From Pedobacter zeae (GTDB lineage: Bacteria; Bacteroidota; Bacteroidia; Sphingobacteriales; Sphingobacteriaceae), in contig NZ_JACIEF010000005.1 of NCBI RefSeq assembly GCF_014196715.1, positions 102,476-166,475 on the forward strand: 64,000 nucleotides of DNA, in the 5' to 3' direction. Both the position numbers and the translations under genes were made by a program. Numbering within the stretch: the stretch's first letter is position 1; the number at the start of each line of letters is the position of its first letter. This document shows, piece by piece, positions 33,455 through 43,692 of the stretch. Under the pieces are notes generated by a model. It was not told the origin of the DNA and searched no databases. It worked only from the letters and a program-made list of their open reading frames with translations.

Positions 33455-35134
33455 TTAACTTAATTTTTTATACCTGATGCGTTTTGGTGTAACATCACCT
33501 AAACGTTTTTTACGGTTTTCCTCATAGTCTGAATAATTACCTTCAAAGAAATAAACTTCAGAGTTACCTTCAAAGGCCAGGATATGTGTACAGATCCTAT
33601 CGAGGAACCACCTGTCGTGGCTGATCACCACGGCACAACCACCAAAGTTTTCCAAAGCTTCTTCAAGGGCACGCAGTGTGTTCACATCGATATCGTTGGT
33701 CGGCTCATCCAGCAACAGTACATTTGCTCCTTTTTTCAAAGTAATAGCCAGGTGAACACGGTTACGCTCTCCACCGGAAAGAATTCCTACTTTTTTCTGC
33801 TGATCGCCACCGTTGAAGTTGAATTTTGAAACATAGGCACGTCCGTTAACTGCTTTGTTGCCCAACTGAATGTTATCTAAACCATCGGTAATATTTTCGT
33901 ACACGGTTTTATCGGCATCGAGGTCGTTGTGCATCTGATCTACATAACCCAGCTCTACGGTTTCGCCAACGCGGAAAGTCCCTGCATCAGCTTCTTCCTG
34001 TCCGGTAATTAAACGGAACAAAGTGGTTTTACCTGCCCCGTTTGGCCCGATGATACCGACAATACCCGCAGGAGGCAGCGAGAAATTTAAATTATCGAAC
34101 AAAACTTTATCGCCATAGGCTTTGGTAACGTTTGTAGCTTCGATTACCACATTACCCAAACGCGGGCCCGGAGGAATAAAAAGTTCCAGTTTTTCTTCTC
34201 TTTCTCGTCCATCTTCAGAAGCTAATTTATCATAGTTGGCAATACGTGCCTTCGATTTTGCATGCCGTGCCTTAGGTGCCATACGCACCCATTCGAGCTC
34301 GCGCTCTAAAGTTTTCTGGCGCTTGCTTTCGGTTTTTTCTTCCTGAGCCAAACGTTTTGCTTTCTGGTCTAACCAACTGCTGTAGTTTCCTTTCCATGGA
34401 ATGCCTTCGCCACGGTCCAATTCTAAAATCCATCCGGCAACGTTATCCAGGAAATACCTGTCGTGGGTAACTGCAATAACGGTTCCTTCGTAATTCTGTA
34501 AGAATTGCTCTAACCAGTCGATACTTTCGGCATCAAGGTGGTTAGTAGGTTCGTCCAGTAACAATACATCAGGATGTTGGAGCAATAGACGGCACATGGC
34601 CACGCGGCGGCGCTCACCACCCGAAAGTACGGCTATTTTAGTGTCTGGATCCGGGCAGCGCAGGGCATCCATAGCCCTTTCGAGTTTCGAATCGATTTCC
34701 CAGGCACCTAAAGAGTCGATTTTGTCCTGAAGCTCCCCCTGCCGGGCCATTAACTTATCCATCTTATCAGGATCAGAATAGTTTTCCTCCAGGCCGAAAG
34801 CTTCATTTACCTCTTCGTATTCTTTTAAGATAGCGGTTACTTCGGCAACGCCTTCTTCAACTACTTCGCGAACGGTTTTCTCCGGATCGAGGATAGGTTC
34901 CTGTGCCAGATAACCAACAGAATAACCTGGTGAAAAAACCACTTCGCCCTGGTAAGATTTATCTAAACCGGCAATGATTTTTAAAAGCGATGATTTACCC
35001 GAACCGTTTAAACCGATCACCCCGATTTTAGCCCCGTAAAAGAAAGAAAGGTAAATATTTTTTAAAACCTGTTTTTGTGGCGGGTAAATTTTATTTACAC
35101 CTGCCATTGAAAATATTATTTTCTCGTCAGACAT
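33455..35134 (-). CDS. ettA: Energy-dependent translational throttle protein EttA (ABC-F ATPase)
   Basis: 559-residue ABC-F protein that binds the ribosomal E site and gates the first steps of elongation according to the ATP/ADP ratio. Two ATPase domains are visible: first Walker A GLNGSGKSS, signature LSGGERRRVAM, Walker B LLLDEPTNHLDAESIDWLE; second Walker A GPNGAGKTT, signature LSGGERNRVHLA, Walker B LLLDEPTNDIDVNTLRALEE. The interdomain linker (ESKRQKTLERELEWVRMAPKA then ARHAKSKARI) and the arm insertion match EttA rather than Uup or YheS, and so does the length. A long untranslated leader (35135-35325) precedes it. Confidence 0.93.
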   Translation of the reverse strand: MSDEKIIFSMAGVNKIYPPQKQVLKNIYLSFFYGAKIGVIGLNGSGKSSLLKIIAGLDKSYQGEVVFSPGYSVGYLAQEPILDPEKTVREVVEEGVAEVTAILKEYEEVNEAFGLEENYSDPDKMDKLMARQGELQDKIDSLGAWEIDSKLERAMDALRCPDPDTKIAVLSGGERRRVAMCRLLLQHPDVLLLDEPTNHLDAESIDWLEQFLQNYEGTVIAVTHDRYFLDNVAGWILELDRGEGIPWKGNYSSWLDQKAKRLAQEEKTESKRQKTLERELEWVRMAPKARHAKSKARIANYDKLASEDGREREEKLELFIPPGPRLGNVVIEATNVTKAYGDKVLFDNLNFSLPPAGIVGIIGPNGAGKTTLFRLITGQEEADAGTFRVGETVELGYVDQMHNDLDADKTVYENITDGLDNIQLGNKAVNGRAYVSKFNFNGGDQQKKVGILSGGERNRVHLAITLKKGANVLLLDEPTNDIDVNTLRALEEALENFGGCAVVISHDRWFLDRICTHILAFEGNSEVYFFEGNYSDYEENRKKRLGDVTPKRIRYKKLS

Positions 35135-35325
35135 GATATTTTTAATATTAGCGTATTTAAGGCATTTTTTCTTTGAAACGGAGATTTTTTAAGGGGGCTG
35201 ATCAGTATAAATCCCTTTTTACCAGTTAGCGGGCCTACCAACCAAACAACTTCCTTAGCGCTGTAAAAAAATCGTTTGTACCAAACCTTACATCCATCCC
35301 AGCTCCGAAGCGGTAATGCCCAGAC
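35135..35325 (-). ncRNA. Long 5' leader of ettA or independent small RNA (candidate)
   Basis: From a well-formed promoter (35332-35362) about 190 untranslated bases precede the ettA ATG. The segment is richer in GC than nearby spacers and has local hairpins on the minus strand: CCC-GGTCT-GGG and CCG-CTT-CGG near the predicted 5' end. A 79-codon frame crosses it but lacks gene-like properties. The segment could regulate ettA or be a small RNA; no family was recognised. Confidence 0.35.
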
Positions 35326-35331
35326 CGGGTA

Positions 35332-35362
35332 CAAAGATAAAAACAACAGGGCCATTACAAAA
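35332..35362 (-). promoter_or_regulatory. Promoter upstream of ettA
   Basis: Read on the minus strand: TTTG (35359-35362), 19-base spacer, TATCTTTG (35332-35339). This matches both Bacteroidota elements at the typical spacing. Confidence 0.65.
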
Positions 35363-35937
35363 TGTTTGTGAAGTATATCATAACTTTTGATAATGGCAGA
35401 ATCGTCATTTTGACTTGAAGGACTTGGAGTCGCTGCTATATTATAATGTCATCGAAATCAGATGGTGTCTAAACTTTAACAAAGTATTATAAGCACTTGC
35501 TGTATTCTGCGAACTTCATGTGTTAGGTATAATTTTTTCTAAGAAAAATAAGCGTTACTTAAACGTTTTAATTGGATAATAATTGTTTAATTGAGCGCCT
35601 GATGGGTTTTTCATATTAATTTGGCCCCTAAAAATTACCATATTGCCCCTCACTCGGATAGGGATTTTAATAGTTAATTTGTTGCAACCAACCAAATATA
35701 ATAATGCACATATGGAGAAAACCAAACTATTAAAAACATTGGAATAACATCAACTTATAGTTACCCCTATAATAGATGATTTTGCCTAATTTATCATCAA
35801 GCTCTTTCACTAACTAGAAAAGCTTTCAGCTGAGTTTTGCAAAGTAAGTATATCTGCCATCATAAGGTTTGACCATATGGTGATTGGTACGCTCATGAAT
35901 AAACTAATCAACAAACAATTTCAACTAAAATCAAAAA
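35363..35937. other. A/T-rich upstream region of the SusC gene
   Basis: About 575 bases with no gene. No ECF sigma/anti-sigma pair or hybrid two-component gene is adjacent, so regulation of the SusCD unit cannot be read from this region. Confidence 0.5.
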
Positions 35938-38900
35938 ATGAGAAAAATCTACAAAAAGAATGTCCTGATTTCGGGCTGCCTATTTTTCCGTGGAGGCGTA
36001 TTCCGAACGCTGCTCAGTATGCTGTTATTTTTGGGCATAGGCTTTTCGGTCTCGGCTCAGAATGAAGTAACGGTAAAAGGGGTGGTCAAAGATACTTTGG
36101 GCGGATTACCAGGAGTAAACGTAAAAGTTTCCGGAACAAGCCGCGGAATTTCTACAGATGATCTGGGAAGATACACCATAAAAGTAGCCCGTTCCGGTAA
36201 ATTGCTTTTTTCCCTGGTAGGTTACAAAGCACAAACCAAAGCTGTCGCTGATTATGAAAAGTCCGGCGATGGAAGTTATATCATTAATGTGGTATTAAAG
36301 CCTGATGCCAATTCCCTTCAGGATGTTGCCGTAGTTGGTTTTGGTACACAGAAAAAGCAAAGTGTAATCAGTTCAATCACCTCAATTAATCCAAAGGAGT
36401 TGAAAGGACCAACCAGTAACCTGACCACGATGCTGGCTGGTAGGGTGGCTGGTATGATTGCTTATCAGCGAAGCGGTGAACCCGGGGCAGATAATGCGTC
36501 GTTTTTTATCAGGGGATTAGGTAGTTTCGGCGCAGGTAAGCAAGATCCTTTGATTTTGATTGATGGTGTGGAATCCACTCAAAATGACATGGCCCGTTTG
36601 CAACCCGATGATATTGCTTCATTTAACGTATTGAAAGATGCCACAGCTGCCGCGGTTTATGGTGCCAGAGGGGCAAATGGTGTACTTTTGATTTTAACAA
36701 AGGCAGGACAGGCCGGAGAAACCAAGTATTTTTTTCGTGCTGAAACTTCATTATCCGGTAATACGAGAAATTTCAAATTCGCAGATAATGTTACCTACAT
36801 GAAGCAGGCAAACGAAGCCGCTTTAACCAGGAGCAGATTGGCCATATTACCTTACCTCCAAACCAAAATTGATGCTACGGCAGCTGGAGATAACCCGCTT
36901 TTATATCCAAATAATAACTGGATCGAAGAGTTAATTAAAGATTATACGTTTAACCAACGTTATAATATGAACGTAACCGGTGGGGGTAGTAAAGCGAGTT
37001 ACTATATTTCAGGTACTTATAATATTGATAATGGGGTATTGAAAGTGGCTGATCTCAATAATTTTAACAGTAATATTAAGCTGAGAAATTATTCATTAAG
37101 ATCTACGGTTAACATTAACCTGACCAATACCACTGAAGCTATTGTAAGGGTTTACGGTCAGTTTGATGATTACAGGGGGCCAGTAGGAGGTTTCGATAGC
37201 AACGGAAATAAAATCAATGGAGGCCAGAAAATTTTTAACCAGGCACTGTGGTCAAATCCGGTAATGTTCCCTGCGGTTTATCCTGCAAGTTACCAGCCAT
37301 ATGCTAAACATCCGTTATTTGGTAACGCTATTTCTCCTAGCGGATCACTTTATATCAATCCTTACGCAGAAATGGTAAAAGGGTATCAGGATAACAACTC
37401 TTCAACCCTGCAGACACAGATCGAACTTAAGCAAGATCTGAAAAGCTTACTGCCAGGTTTAAGTGCACGGATGATGTCTTATGTAATCCGGTATTCCTAT
37501 TTTGATATTGCGCGAAATTATAATCCTTTTTATTATTCAGCTATTCCCAATCCGGCTGGTGGGGATTTTATACTAAACCTATTAAATAGCGGTGCACCTC
37601 CCACCTACGGCCTTACCGGAACAGAATATCTGAATTATTCTGAAGGAACTAAAAGTTTGAACTCCACTTTTTATACAGAAGTAGCGGTAAATTACAACCA
37701 TACTTTTAGCGAAAAACATGCGGTAACCGGCATGTTGATTACCAATATGAGAAATTATCTGGCTGCAAACGCCGGAAGTCTTCAGTTGTCATTGCCATCC
37801 CGTAACCAGGGCGTATCTGGACGTGCAACTTATGGATATGATAACCGCTATCTGGCAGAATTCAACTTTGGTTATAACGGATCGGAGCGTTTTGCAGCAA
37901 ATAACCGTTTTGGTTTCTTCCCATCCTTTGGTTTGGGTTATCTGATCTCAAATGAAAAATTCTTCAAACCATTGAGCAAAGTATTAAGCAATGTAAAATT
38001 AAGAGCCACTTATGGGATAACCGGTAATGATCAGATTGGAAGGACTCAGGATCGTTTCTTCTATCTTTCAGAAGTAAACATGAATAACGGAACTTTTGGC
38101 GCAACATTCGGTGAGAATAACTTTTATTATAAAGATGGTATCTCAATTTCTCGTTATGCCAATCCTCTAATCACATGGGAAAAATCCAAGCAACTCAATC
38201 TTGGTCTGGATATGACCCTGTTCGATGCATTAAGTCTCAATATTGATGTATATAAACAAAACCGTTCAAATATTTTAACAGATAGGGTATATGTGCCAAG
38301 TACCATGGGACTTCAGGCGGCAGTTAAGGCGAATACAAACGAGATGGAAAGCAGGGGAGTTGACTTTTCGGCCAACTACAACAAATCTTTTGGAAACAGC
38401 ATGTATCTGCAATTGAGAGGTAACTTTACTTACGCTACCAATAAAGTTTTAATCAACGATGAACCAGCTTATAATACAAATGAGGCATACCGCACACGTG
38501 TAGGATTGCCAAGCACCCAAGCTTTCGGATATATCGCAGAAAGGCTATTTGTTGATGATGCTGAAGCCAAAAATTCACCTGTACAGTTTGCAGGTAAGCC
38601 CGGACTTGATTACGGTGGCGGCGATATCAAATACAGGGATGTAAATGGCGACGGTGTGATATCAGAAGCAGATGCTGTACCTATTGGATTACCACAATCG
38701 CCAGAAATAGTTTACGGTTTTGGAGGAACATTTGGTTTTAAAGGTTTTGATATTTCTGCCTTTTTCCAAGGTTCTGCCCGTTCATCATTCTTCATCAATC
38801 CGCAAAATATTTCTCCGTTTGTATTTAACGGCGGTTCACAAAATGGTCTTCTCGACGTGATTGCAAACAGCCACTGGAGTGAAGAGAATCGTAATATATA

Positions 38901-39189
38901 TGCATTCTGGCCGCGTTTGAGTGATAAGTTTATCGCTAATAATAATCAGACCTCAACCTGGTGGATGCGTAACGGGTCATTTTTAAGATTAAAAACGGTA
39001 GAGCTCGGTTATAATCTTCCAACCAGGATCCAAAACAAGCTTGGAATCAGGGCTACCCGGTTTTATGTAAATGCCAGTAACCTTGCTGCCTTTAGCTCAT
39101 TTAAATTATGGGACGTAGAAATGGGTGGAAACGGTTTAGGTTACCCTGTACAAACGGTATACAATTTAGGTGTGAGTTTAAGTTTTTAA
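35938..39189 (+). CDS. SusC/RagA-family TonB-dependent outer-membrane transporter
   Basis: 1083 residues. Signal peptide ending SVSAQN; a CarboxypepD_reg domain (about 42-125: TVKGVVKDTLGGLPGVNVKV, GYTIKV-like GRYTIKV); a plug domain with the SusC landmarks VAVVGFGTQKKQSVISS, FFIRGLGSFGAGKQDPLILI, DGVE, and FNVLKDATAAAVYGARGANG; then a 22-strand barrel ending VYNLGVSLSF. It imports oligosaccharides or peptides through the outer membrane together with SusD, powered by TonB. No N-terminal extension for FecR signalling is seen. First gene of a five-gene locus. Confidence 0.95.
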   Translation: MRKIYKKNVLISGCLFFRGGVFRTLLSMLLFLGIGFSVSAQNEVTVKGVVKDTLGGLPGVNVKVSGTSRGISTDDLGRYTIKVARSGKLLFSLVGYKAQTKAVADYEKSGDGSYIINVVLKPDANSLQDVAVVGFGTQKKQSVISSITSINPKELKGPTSNLTTMLAGRVAGMIAYQRSGEPGADNASFFIRGLGSFGAGKQDPLILIDGVESTQNDMARLQPDDIASFNVLKDATAAAVYGARGANGVLLILTKAGQAGETKYFFRAETSLSGNTRNFKFADNVTYMKQANEAALTRSRLAILPYLQTKIDATAAGDNPLLYPNNNWIEELIKDYTFNQRYNMNVTGGGSKASYYISGTYNIDNGVLKVADLNNFNSNIKLRNYSLRSTVNINLTNTTEAIVRVYGQFDDYRGPVGGFDSNGNKINGGQKIFNQALWSNPVMFPAVYPASYQPYAKHPLFGNAISPSGSLYINPYAEMVKGYQDNNSSTLQTQIELKQDLKSLLPGLSARMMSYVIRYSYFDIARNYNPFYYSAIPNPAGGDFILNLLNSGAPPTYGLTGTEYLNYSEGTKSLNSTFYTEVAVNYNHTFSEKHAVTGMLITNMRNYLAANAGSLQLSLPSRNQGVSGRATYGYDNRYLAEFNFGYNGSERFAANNRFGFFPSFGLGYLISNEKFFKPLSKVLSNVKLRATYGITGNDQIGRTQDRFFYLSEVNMNNGTFGATFGENNFYYKDGISISRYANPLITWEKSKQLNLGLDMTLFDALSLNIDVYKQNRSNILTDRVYVPSTMGLQAAVKANTNEMESRGVDFSANYNKSFGNSMYLQLRGNFTYATNKVLINDEPAYNTNEAYRTRVGLPSTQAFGYIAERLFVDDAEAKNSPVQFAGKPGLDYGGGDIKYRDVNGDGVISEADAVPIGLPQSPEIVYGFGGTFGFKGFDISAFFQGSARSSFFINPQNISPFVFNGGSQNGLLDVIANSHWSEENRNIYAFWPRLSDKFIANNNQTSTWWMRNGSFLRLKTVELGYNLPTRIQNKLGIRATRFYVNASNLAAFSSFKLWDVEMGGNGLGYPVQTVYNLGVSLSF

Positions 39190-39209
39190 AGATTGTTAAA
39201 GAAAATACA

Positions 39210-41195
39210 ATGAAAAATACCGAAATATTATTTCAAAATAAAAAGAAGCCTGGTTTAATGGGGTTTGCCTCCATTCTAATGCTAAGTTTAGTTTTATTGG
39301 GTTCATGTAAAAAGTATCTGGATATTGTTCCTGATAACGTGGCCACAATAGACAATGCATTTACCTTAAGGAGTGAGGCAGAAAAGTATTTATTTACCTG
39401 TTATTCCTTTTTGCCTAAAGATGGCGAACCGCTATATAACATGGGTTTTATGGCTGGAGATGAAATCTGGTCGAATATTGAAGAACGCGAGTTTATTTCT
39501 TATGGTTGGCGCATTGCCAGAGGTAGCCAGAATGCCGACAATCCGTTAATGGATGCCTGGAATGGACGTTATCAGGGAGGAGGAAATGGTGATAACTTTG
39601 GTTTATACAGAGCAATCAGAACCTGTAATATTTTCCTGGAAAATGTACAGGATCAAACCAAAGTTCCGGATCTTAAATTGGATGAAAGGCAGCGCTGGAT
39701 CGCGGAAGTAAAATTTTTAAAAGCATATTATAACTTTTTGCTGCTTCGTATGTACGGCCCGATTCCAATTGTAGATAAAAACCTGGATCTGGATGCGTCT
39801 GTTGATGAAGTGAGAATTAAAAGGATGCCTTTTGATGACTGCGTGAATTATGTAAATAATTTATTGGATGAAGCTATTACAAACTTACCCGTGATTATTA
39901 CTGACAGAACCAATGAGCTGGGGCGTATTACCAAGCCGATTGCACTTGCAATCAAGGCAAGATTGCTGCTGACTGCTGCAAGCCCTTTATTTAACGGAAA
40001 CACAGATTATGCAGGTTTCAGGGATAAGGATGGGGTTGCACTTTTTAATACGACCTACGATGCCAATAAGTGGATAAAAGCCAGGGATGCGGCGAAAGCT
40101 GCGGTAGGTGCAGCCGAAAGCGCAGGATTTAAATTGTATCAATTTCCAGGATCTCAGTTTAAATTGTCTGACTCTACACTAAGGGAGCTTACGATAAGAG
40201 GCGCATTAACCGAAAGGGTAGCTCAAAATTCTGAGCATGTTTGGGCTAACCCAAATAGCCTGTCATCATTTATGCAACAGGTAGCGATGCCTCGTTTAAT
40301 GAAAGGTTCAGATCCGATTCCGGTAGGACTAGCCAGACAACAGCTGGCTCCTCCTATTAAAATTGCAGAAATGTTCTATACGCGGAACGGTGTGCCGATT
40401 AACGAAGATAAAACGCTCGATTTCAGTAACCGTTATACCATCAGGAAAGCAGTAAAAGCAGAGCGTTTTTATATCAAAGAAGGATACAATACTGCAAGAT
40501 TAAACTTTGACAGAGAGCCACGTTTTTATGCCGATTTAGCATTCGACGGTGCTACCTGGTACAAATATGACAGCCCTTCAGGTTCTGATGAAAATACCTA
40601 TACGGTTGAAGCCAAATCTACACAATTGGCCGGAGCGAATAACTTTGGCTGGTACAATGAAACCGGTTATTTTGTTAAGAAAGTGGTGGATTGGAATATG
40701 TCGCAAAGCAACAGCGGGGCAACCTACAGAACTTATGCCTGGCCGGAGGTTCGTTTAGCCGATTTATATCTGATGTATGCAGAAGCGCTGAATGAAACTT
40801 TATCGAGCCCTTCTTCAGATGTTTACACTTATATTAATAAGATCAGAACCAGGGCTGGTTTGCAAAGTGTAGAAACATCATGGACGAACTATTCAACCAA
40901 TCCATCAAAATATACCACTAAAGATGGCATGCGCCAAATCATTCAACAGGAACGTTTAATTGAAATGGCCTTTGAAGGCAGCCGCTACTGGGATATCAGG
41001 AGATGGAAACGTGCGGCAGAAATGTTTAATCAGCCCATTACTGCGTGGAGTGTAAACCAGCCTGATGAGCAGTCTTATTACCGCGTAAGAACGGTATTAA
41101 ACCAGAATTTTATAGCGCCGCGGGATTATTTATGGCCAATCAGAACATATGATTTGACCGTTAACCCTAAGCTGGTACAAAACCCTGGATGGTAA
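39210..41195 (+). CDS. SusD/RagB-family nutrient-binding lipoprotein
   Basis: 661 residues. The ATG at 39210 is used since the frame upstream of it overlaps susC; it gives a lipobox LLGSCKKYLDIVPDN, the classic SusD start. SusD-like TPR helices follow: NMGFMAGDEIWSN, YRAIRTCNIFLENV, RWIAEVKFLKAYYNFLLLRMYGPIPIVDKNL, and later RLADLYLMYAEALNE, GMRQIIQQERLIEMAFEGSRYWDIRRWKRA. At 661 residues it is on the long side for SusD. It lids the SusC channel and binds substrate. It starts 20 bases after susC. Confidence 0.95.
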   Translation: MKNTEILFQNKKKPGLMGFASILMLSLVLLGSCKKYLDIVPDNVATIDNAFTLRSEAEKYLFTCYSFLPKDGEPLYNMGFMAGDEIWSNIEEREFISYGWRIARGSQNADNPLMDAWNGRYQGGGNGDNFGLYRAIRTCNIFLENVQDQTKVPDLKLDERQRWIAEVKFLKAYYNFLLLRMYGPIPIVDKNLDLDASVDEVRIKRMPFDDCVNYVNNLLDEAITNLPVIITDRTNELGRITKPIALAIKARLLLTAASPLFNGNTDYAGFRDKDGVALFNTTYDANKWIKARDAAKAAVGAAESAGFKLYQFPGSQFKLSDSTLRELTIRGALTERVAQNSEHVWANPNSLSSFMQQVAMPRLMKGSDPIPVGLARQQLAPPIKIAEMFYTRNGVPINEDKTLDFSNRYTIRKAVKAERFYIKEGYNTARLNFDREPRFYADLAFDGATWYKYDSPSGSDENTYTVEAKSTQLAGANNFGWYNETGYFVKKVVDWNMSQSNSGATYRTYAWPEVRLADLYLMYAEALNETLSSPSSDVYTYINKIRTRAGLQSVETSWTNYSTNPSKYTTKDGMRQIIQQERLIEMAFEGSRYWDIRRWKRAAEMFNQPITAWSVNQPDEQSYYRVRTVLNQNFIAPRDYLWPIRTYDLTVNPKLVQNPGW

Positions 41196-41219
41196 AATTT
41201 CATTAATCAAGAGAAAAAT

Positions 41220-42419
41220 ATGAAAAAGATTAATAAACTATTTTTTTTGGTGCTATCAATGATGATAGTGTCATTTATAGGATGTAAGCAGGATGAACTC
41301 AAACCATTCGAAAAGAATGAAACGCCACCAGGGCAGGTTTCCAACATTACAGTAGAGAATGGTCCGGCAAACGCAAAAATTAGTTATAGCTTGCCTGCAG
41401 ATAAGGATTTACTTTATGTTAAAGCGGTATACAAATTAGCAAACGGTACGGAGGCAGAAGTTAAATCATCTTATTATAATAACAGTCTATTGGTAGAGGG
41501 CTTTGGCGATACCAATGAGCATGAAGTTATGGTTTATGCCGTAAACAGAAGTGAGGTCGCTTCAGCGCCAACAATTGTTAAAATCAAACCTTTGGAAAAC
41601 CCGATTAAAGGAGTATTCAGAAACTTAAAAGTGATACCTGATTTTGCGGGCATTAACTTTACCTCAAGCAATCCGGCCAAAGCAGATTTATCAATTGAGG
41701 TAATGATCATGAAAAATGGTAAATATGAATCGCTGGGTAAAAACATATATACTTCTGCGGCAGATATTAACCAGTCAATTCGTGGTTTGGATACCATTGC
41801 AAGTAAATTCGCCATTACTATTCGCGACAGGTGGTTAAATTACAGTGATACCTTATACACTACATTAAAGCCACTATACGAAACAGCGCTTTCAAAATCA
41901 CTATATAAAGCGTTAAAACTTCCTACAGATGCAGTACAGACTTACACCTCCACTGCATTAGAGAATATGTGGGATAATAACTTTATCGACTGGCCAAGGT
42001 GCTCACTTACGGATGTAACGCAGATAACGCCACAATGGGTAACGTTCGATCTCGGAAAACCTGCTATCCTAAGTAGGATTGTAGTATGGAACTATCCGGA
42101 ATACCTAAATGCCGGAAGGATGTACTATTATGGGGGAAATTTAAAAGATTTTGAAATCTGGGCATCGGATAACCCTCCTGCAGATGGCAGTTTTAATAAT
42201 TGGGTAATGATTGGATCATATAAATCTACCAAACCATCCGGTAGCGCTTATGGTGTGCAAACATCAGAAGATTATGCCTTTGCCAATGCCGGTATCAGTT
42301 ATACTTTTGGAGCTGTTGCTAAAAAATTCCGTTATCTGCGCATTAAATCTAACAAAAACTGGCAGGGTACAACTTTTCAGTCTATTTCTGAAATTCAATG
42401 TTATGGGGATCCGCGATAG
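41220..42419 (+). CDS. Surface lipoprotein with DUF4959/DUF5126-like domains and a discoidin-like C-terminus (DUF5000-like)
   Basis: 399 residues. Signal peptide with lipobox FIGCKQDE. Two Ig/FnIII-like beta-sandwiches follow: PGQVSNITVENGPANAKISY to about residue 120 (DUF4959-like), and NPIKGVFRNLKVIPDFAGI to about 220 (DUF5126-like). The C-terminal 160 residues, from NMWDNNF through PQWVTFDLGKPAILSRIVVW, to KFRYLRIKSNKNWQGTTFQS, have the outline of an F5/8 (discoidin) carbohydrate-binding domain (DUF5000-like). Such proteins are surface glycan-binding partners of SusCD. Position 25 bases after susD supports that. Confidence 0.82.
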   Translation: MKKINKLFFLVLSMMIVSFIGCKQDELKPFEKNETPPGQVSNITVENGPANAKISYSLPADKDLLYVKAVYKLANGTEAEVKSSYYNNSLLVEGFGDTNEHEVMVYAVNRSEVASAPTIVKIKPLENPIKGVFRNLKVIPDFAGINFTSSNPAKADLSIEVMIMKNGKYESLGKNIYTSAADINQSIRGLDTIASKFAITIRDRWLNYSDTLYTTLKPLYETALSKSLYKALKLPTDAVQTYTSTALENMWDNNFIDWPRCSLTDVTQITPQWVTFDLGKPAILSRIVVWNYPEYLNAGRMYYYGGNLKDFEIWASDNPPADGSFNNWVMIGSYKSTKPSGSAYGVQTSEDYAFANAGISYTFGAVAKKFRYLRIKSNKNWQGTTFQSISEIQCYGDPR

Positions 42420-42440
42420 CGATTTAAGTTTCATTTAAAA

Positions 42441-43661
42441 ATGATAAAGATGAATAATTATAAATCTAAAAAATATAGAAAGTTAACTGTTTCTGCCCTG
42501 CTTATATGTGTTGCAGGCGTTTACAGTGCCTGTACCAAACAGGATGACTTTAAGAAATTTGTAGCAGGTGGCGAAATTTCTTATACAGGTAAACTGGATT
42601 CTGTGAAAATGTACTCTGGTGATTCGAGAGTTGTGTTAAAAGGACTTTTCCTGGCAGATCCAAAAGTGGTAAGCTGTAAAATATTTTGGAACAACAAAAA
42701 AGATTCAATAGTAATCCCGGTTGTGAAAAAAAATATTGTAGATACACTTAATTACTCTATACCCATCAGTGCTGAAGGGTTGCAGAATTTTACCATATAT
42801 ACTTATGATAAGGCGGGTAATAAATCTATCCCGGTTTATGCCAATGCCAGATCGTATGGGGATCGTTATAAAGCTTCGTTAAGTAACCGCGGTATTTCTA
42901 CAGCGGTTAAAGGAACAGACGGCAACGCAACCATCCAATGGTTAGGTATGGATAAATTAACCGGTGTTTTTACAACTGAGCTTCAGTATACAAATTCAAG
43001 CAATACGCTGGTTACCGTTAGAACACCAATTGATTCTACTAAAACAATCCTTAAAAATTATAAGAGTGGTTCAACATTTAAGTACCGTACTTTGTTTCTG
43101 CCAGATACAAATTGCGTAGATACTTTCAGAGTAGCTTATTCAGCCAATCTCTCTGTGGATGAAGATATGACCAGCTTATTGTCGAATACCGGCCCATTTG
43201 TAAGGGCTACTTATGATGGGTCAAGATGGGGAACATTGGCCGGATGGACCACCAGTGCCGGTGCTAAAAACATCAACAACAATCAGTATGGTGGATATGA
43301 GTTTAGAAATGGCACTGGCGTATTATCTTTCGAATCCGGCTGGGGAATCAATACGCCTGTTACCAATGGTCTTATTTATCAAACCATCACATTACCCGCA
43401 GGCAGGTATACTTTTAGGTTATCCGGTATTGATCAGAATAGTGGTGGATCAAGGTATATTGCTGTTGCTGTCGGTAACACCTTACCTAATGTAACTGATA
43501 TTCCAACTGCAGCTATTGCTTATGCCAATATCGCTGATGGTGAATTAAATTTTTCACTTACACAACAAACTACAGTATCAATAGGTTTCGGCGTATCTAT
43601 AGCTAACACCGGTCAATATATTAAGGTTGGAAGTGTGAAGTTATTAAAATGGGCTAAATAA
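42441..43661 (+). CDS. DUF4998/DUF5013-like surface lipoprotein
   Basis: 406 residues; a second ATG three codons in (42450) is equally possible. The signal peptide ends VYSACTKQDDF with a lipobox-like Cys. The N-terminal half (about residues 35-220: GGEISYTGKLDSVKMYSGDS, RVVLKGLFLADPKVVSCKIF, KTILKNYKSGSTFKYRTLFL) fits DUF4998. The C-terminal half is a beta-sandwich that may bind glycan (IYQTITLPAGRYTFRLSGID, YIAVAVGNTLPN), DUF5013-like. It is the fourth gene of the SusCD locus, 21 bases after the previous stop. Confidence 0.8.
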   Translation: MIKMNNYKSKKYRKLTVSALLICVAGVYSACTKQDDFKKFVAGGEISYTGKLDSVKMYSGDSRVVLKGLFLADPKVVSCKIFWNNKKDSIVIPVVKKNIVDTLNYSIPISAEGLQNFTIYTYDKAGNKSIPVYANARSYGDRYKASLSNRGISTAVKGTDGNATIQWLGMDKLTGVFTTELQYTNSSNTLVTVRTPIDSTKTILKNYKSGSTFKYRTLFLPDTNCVDTFRVAYSANLSVDEDMTSLLSNTGPFVRATYDGSRWGTLAGWTTSAGAKNINNNQYGGYEFRNGTGVLSFESGWGINTPVTNGLIYQTITLPAGRYTFRLSGIDQNSGGSRYIAVAVGNTLPNVTDIPTAAIAYANIADGELNFSLTQQTTVSIGFGVSIANTGQYIKVGSVKLLKWAK

Positions 43662-43692
43662 TTTTACCGGGGTTGTATCATTAATACTGAAT

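Noticed and set aside
35116..35355. 79-codon minus-strand frame upstream of ettA
   Set aside because: It runs across the promoter and untranslated leader and into the start of ettA in another frame. Its -7 element would lie inside the coding sequence; a leader or RNA gene is more likely.
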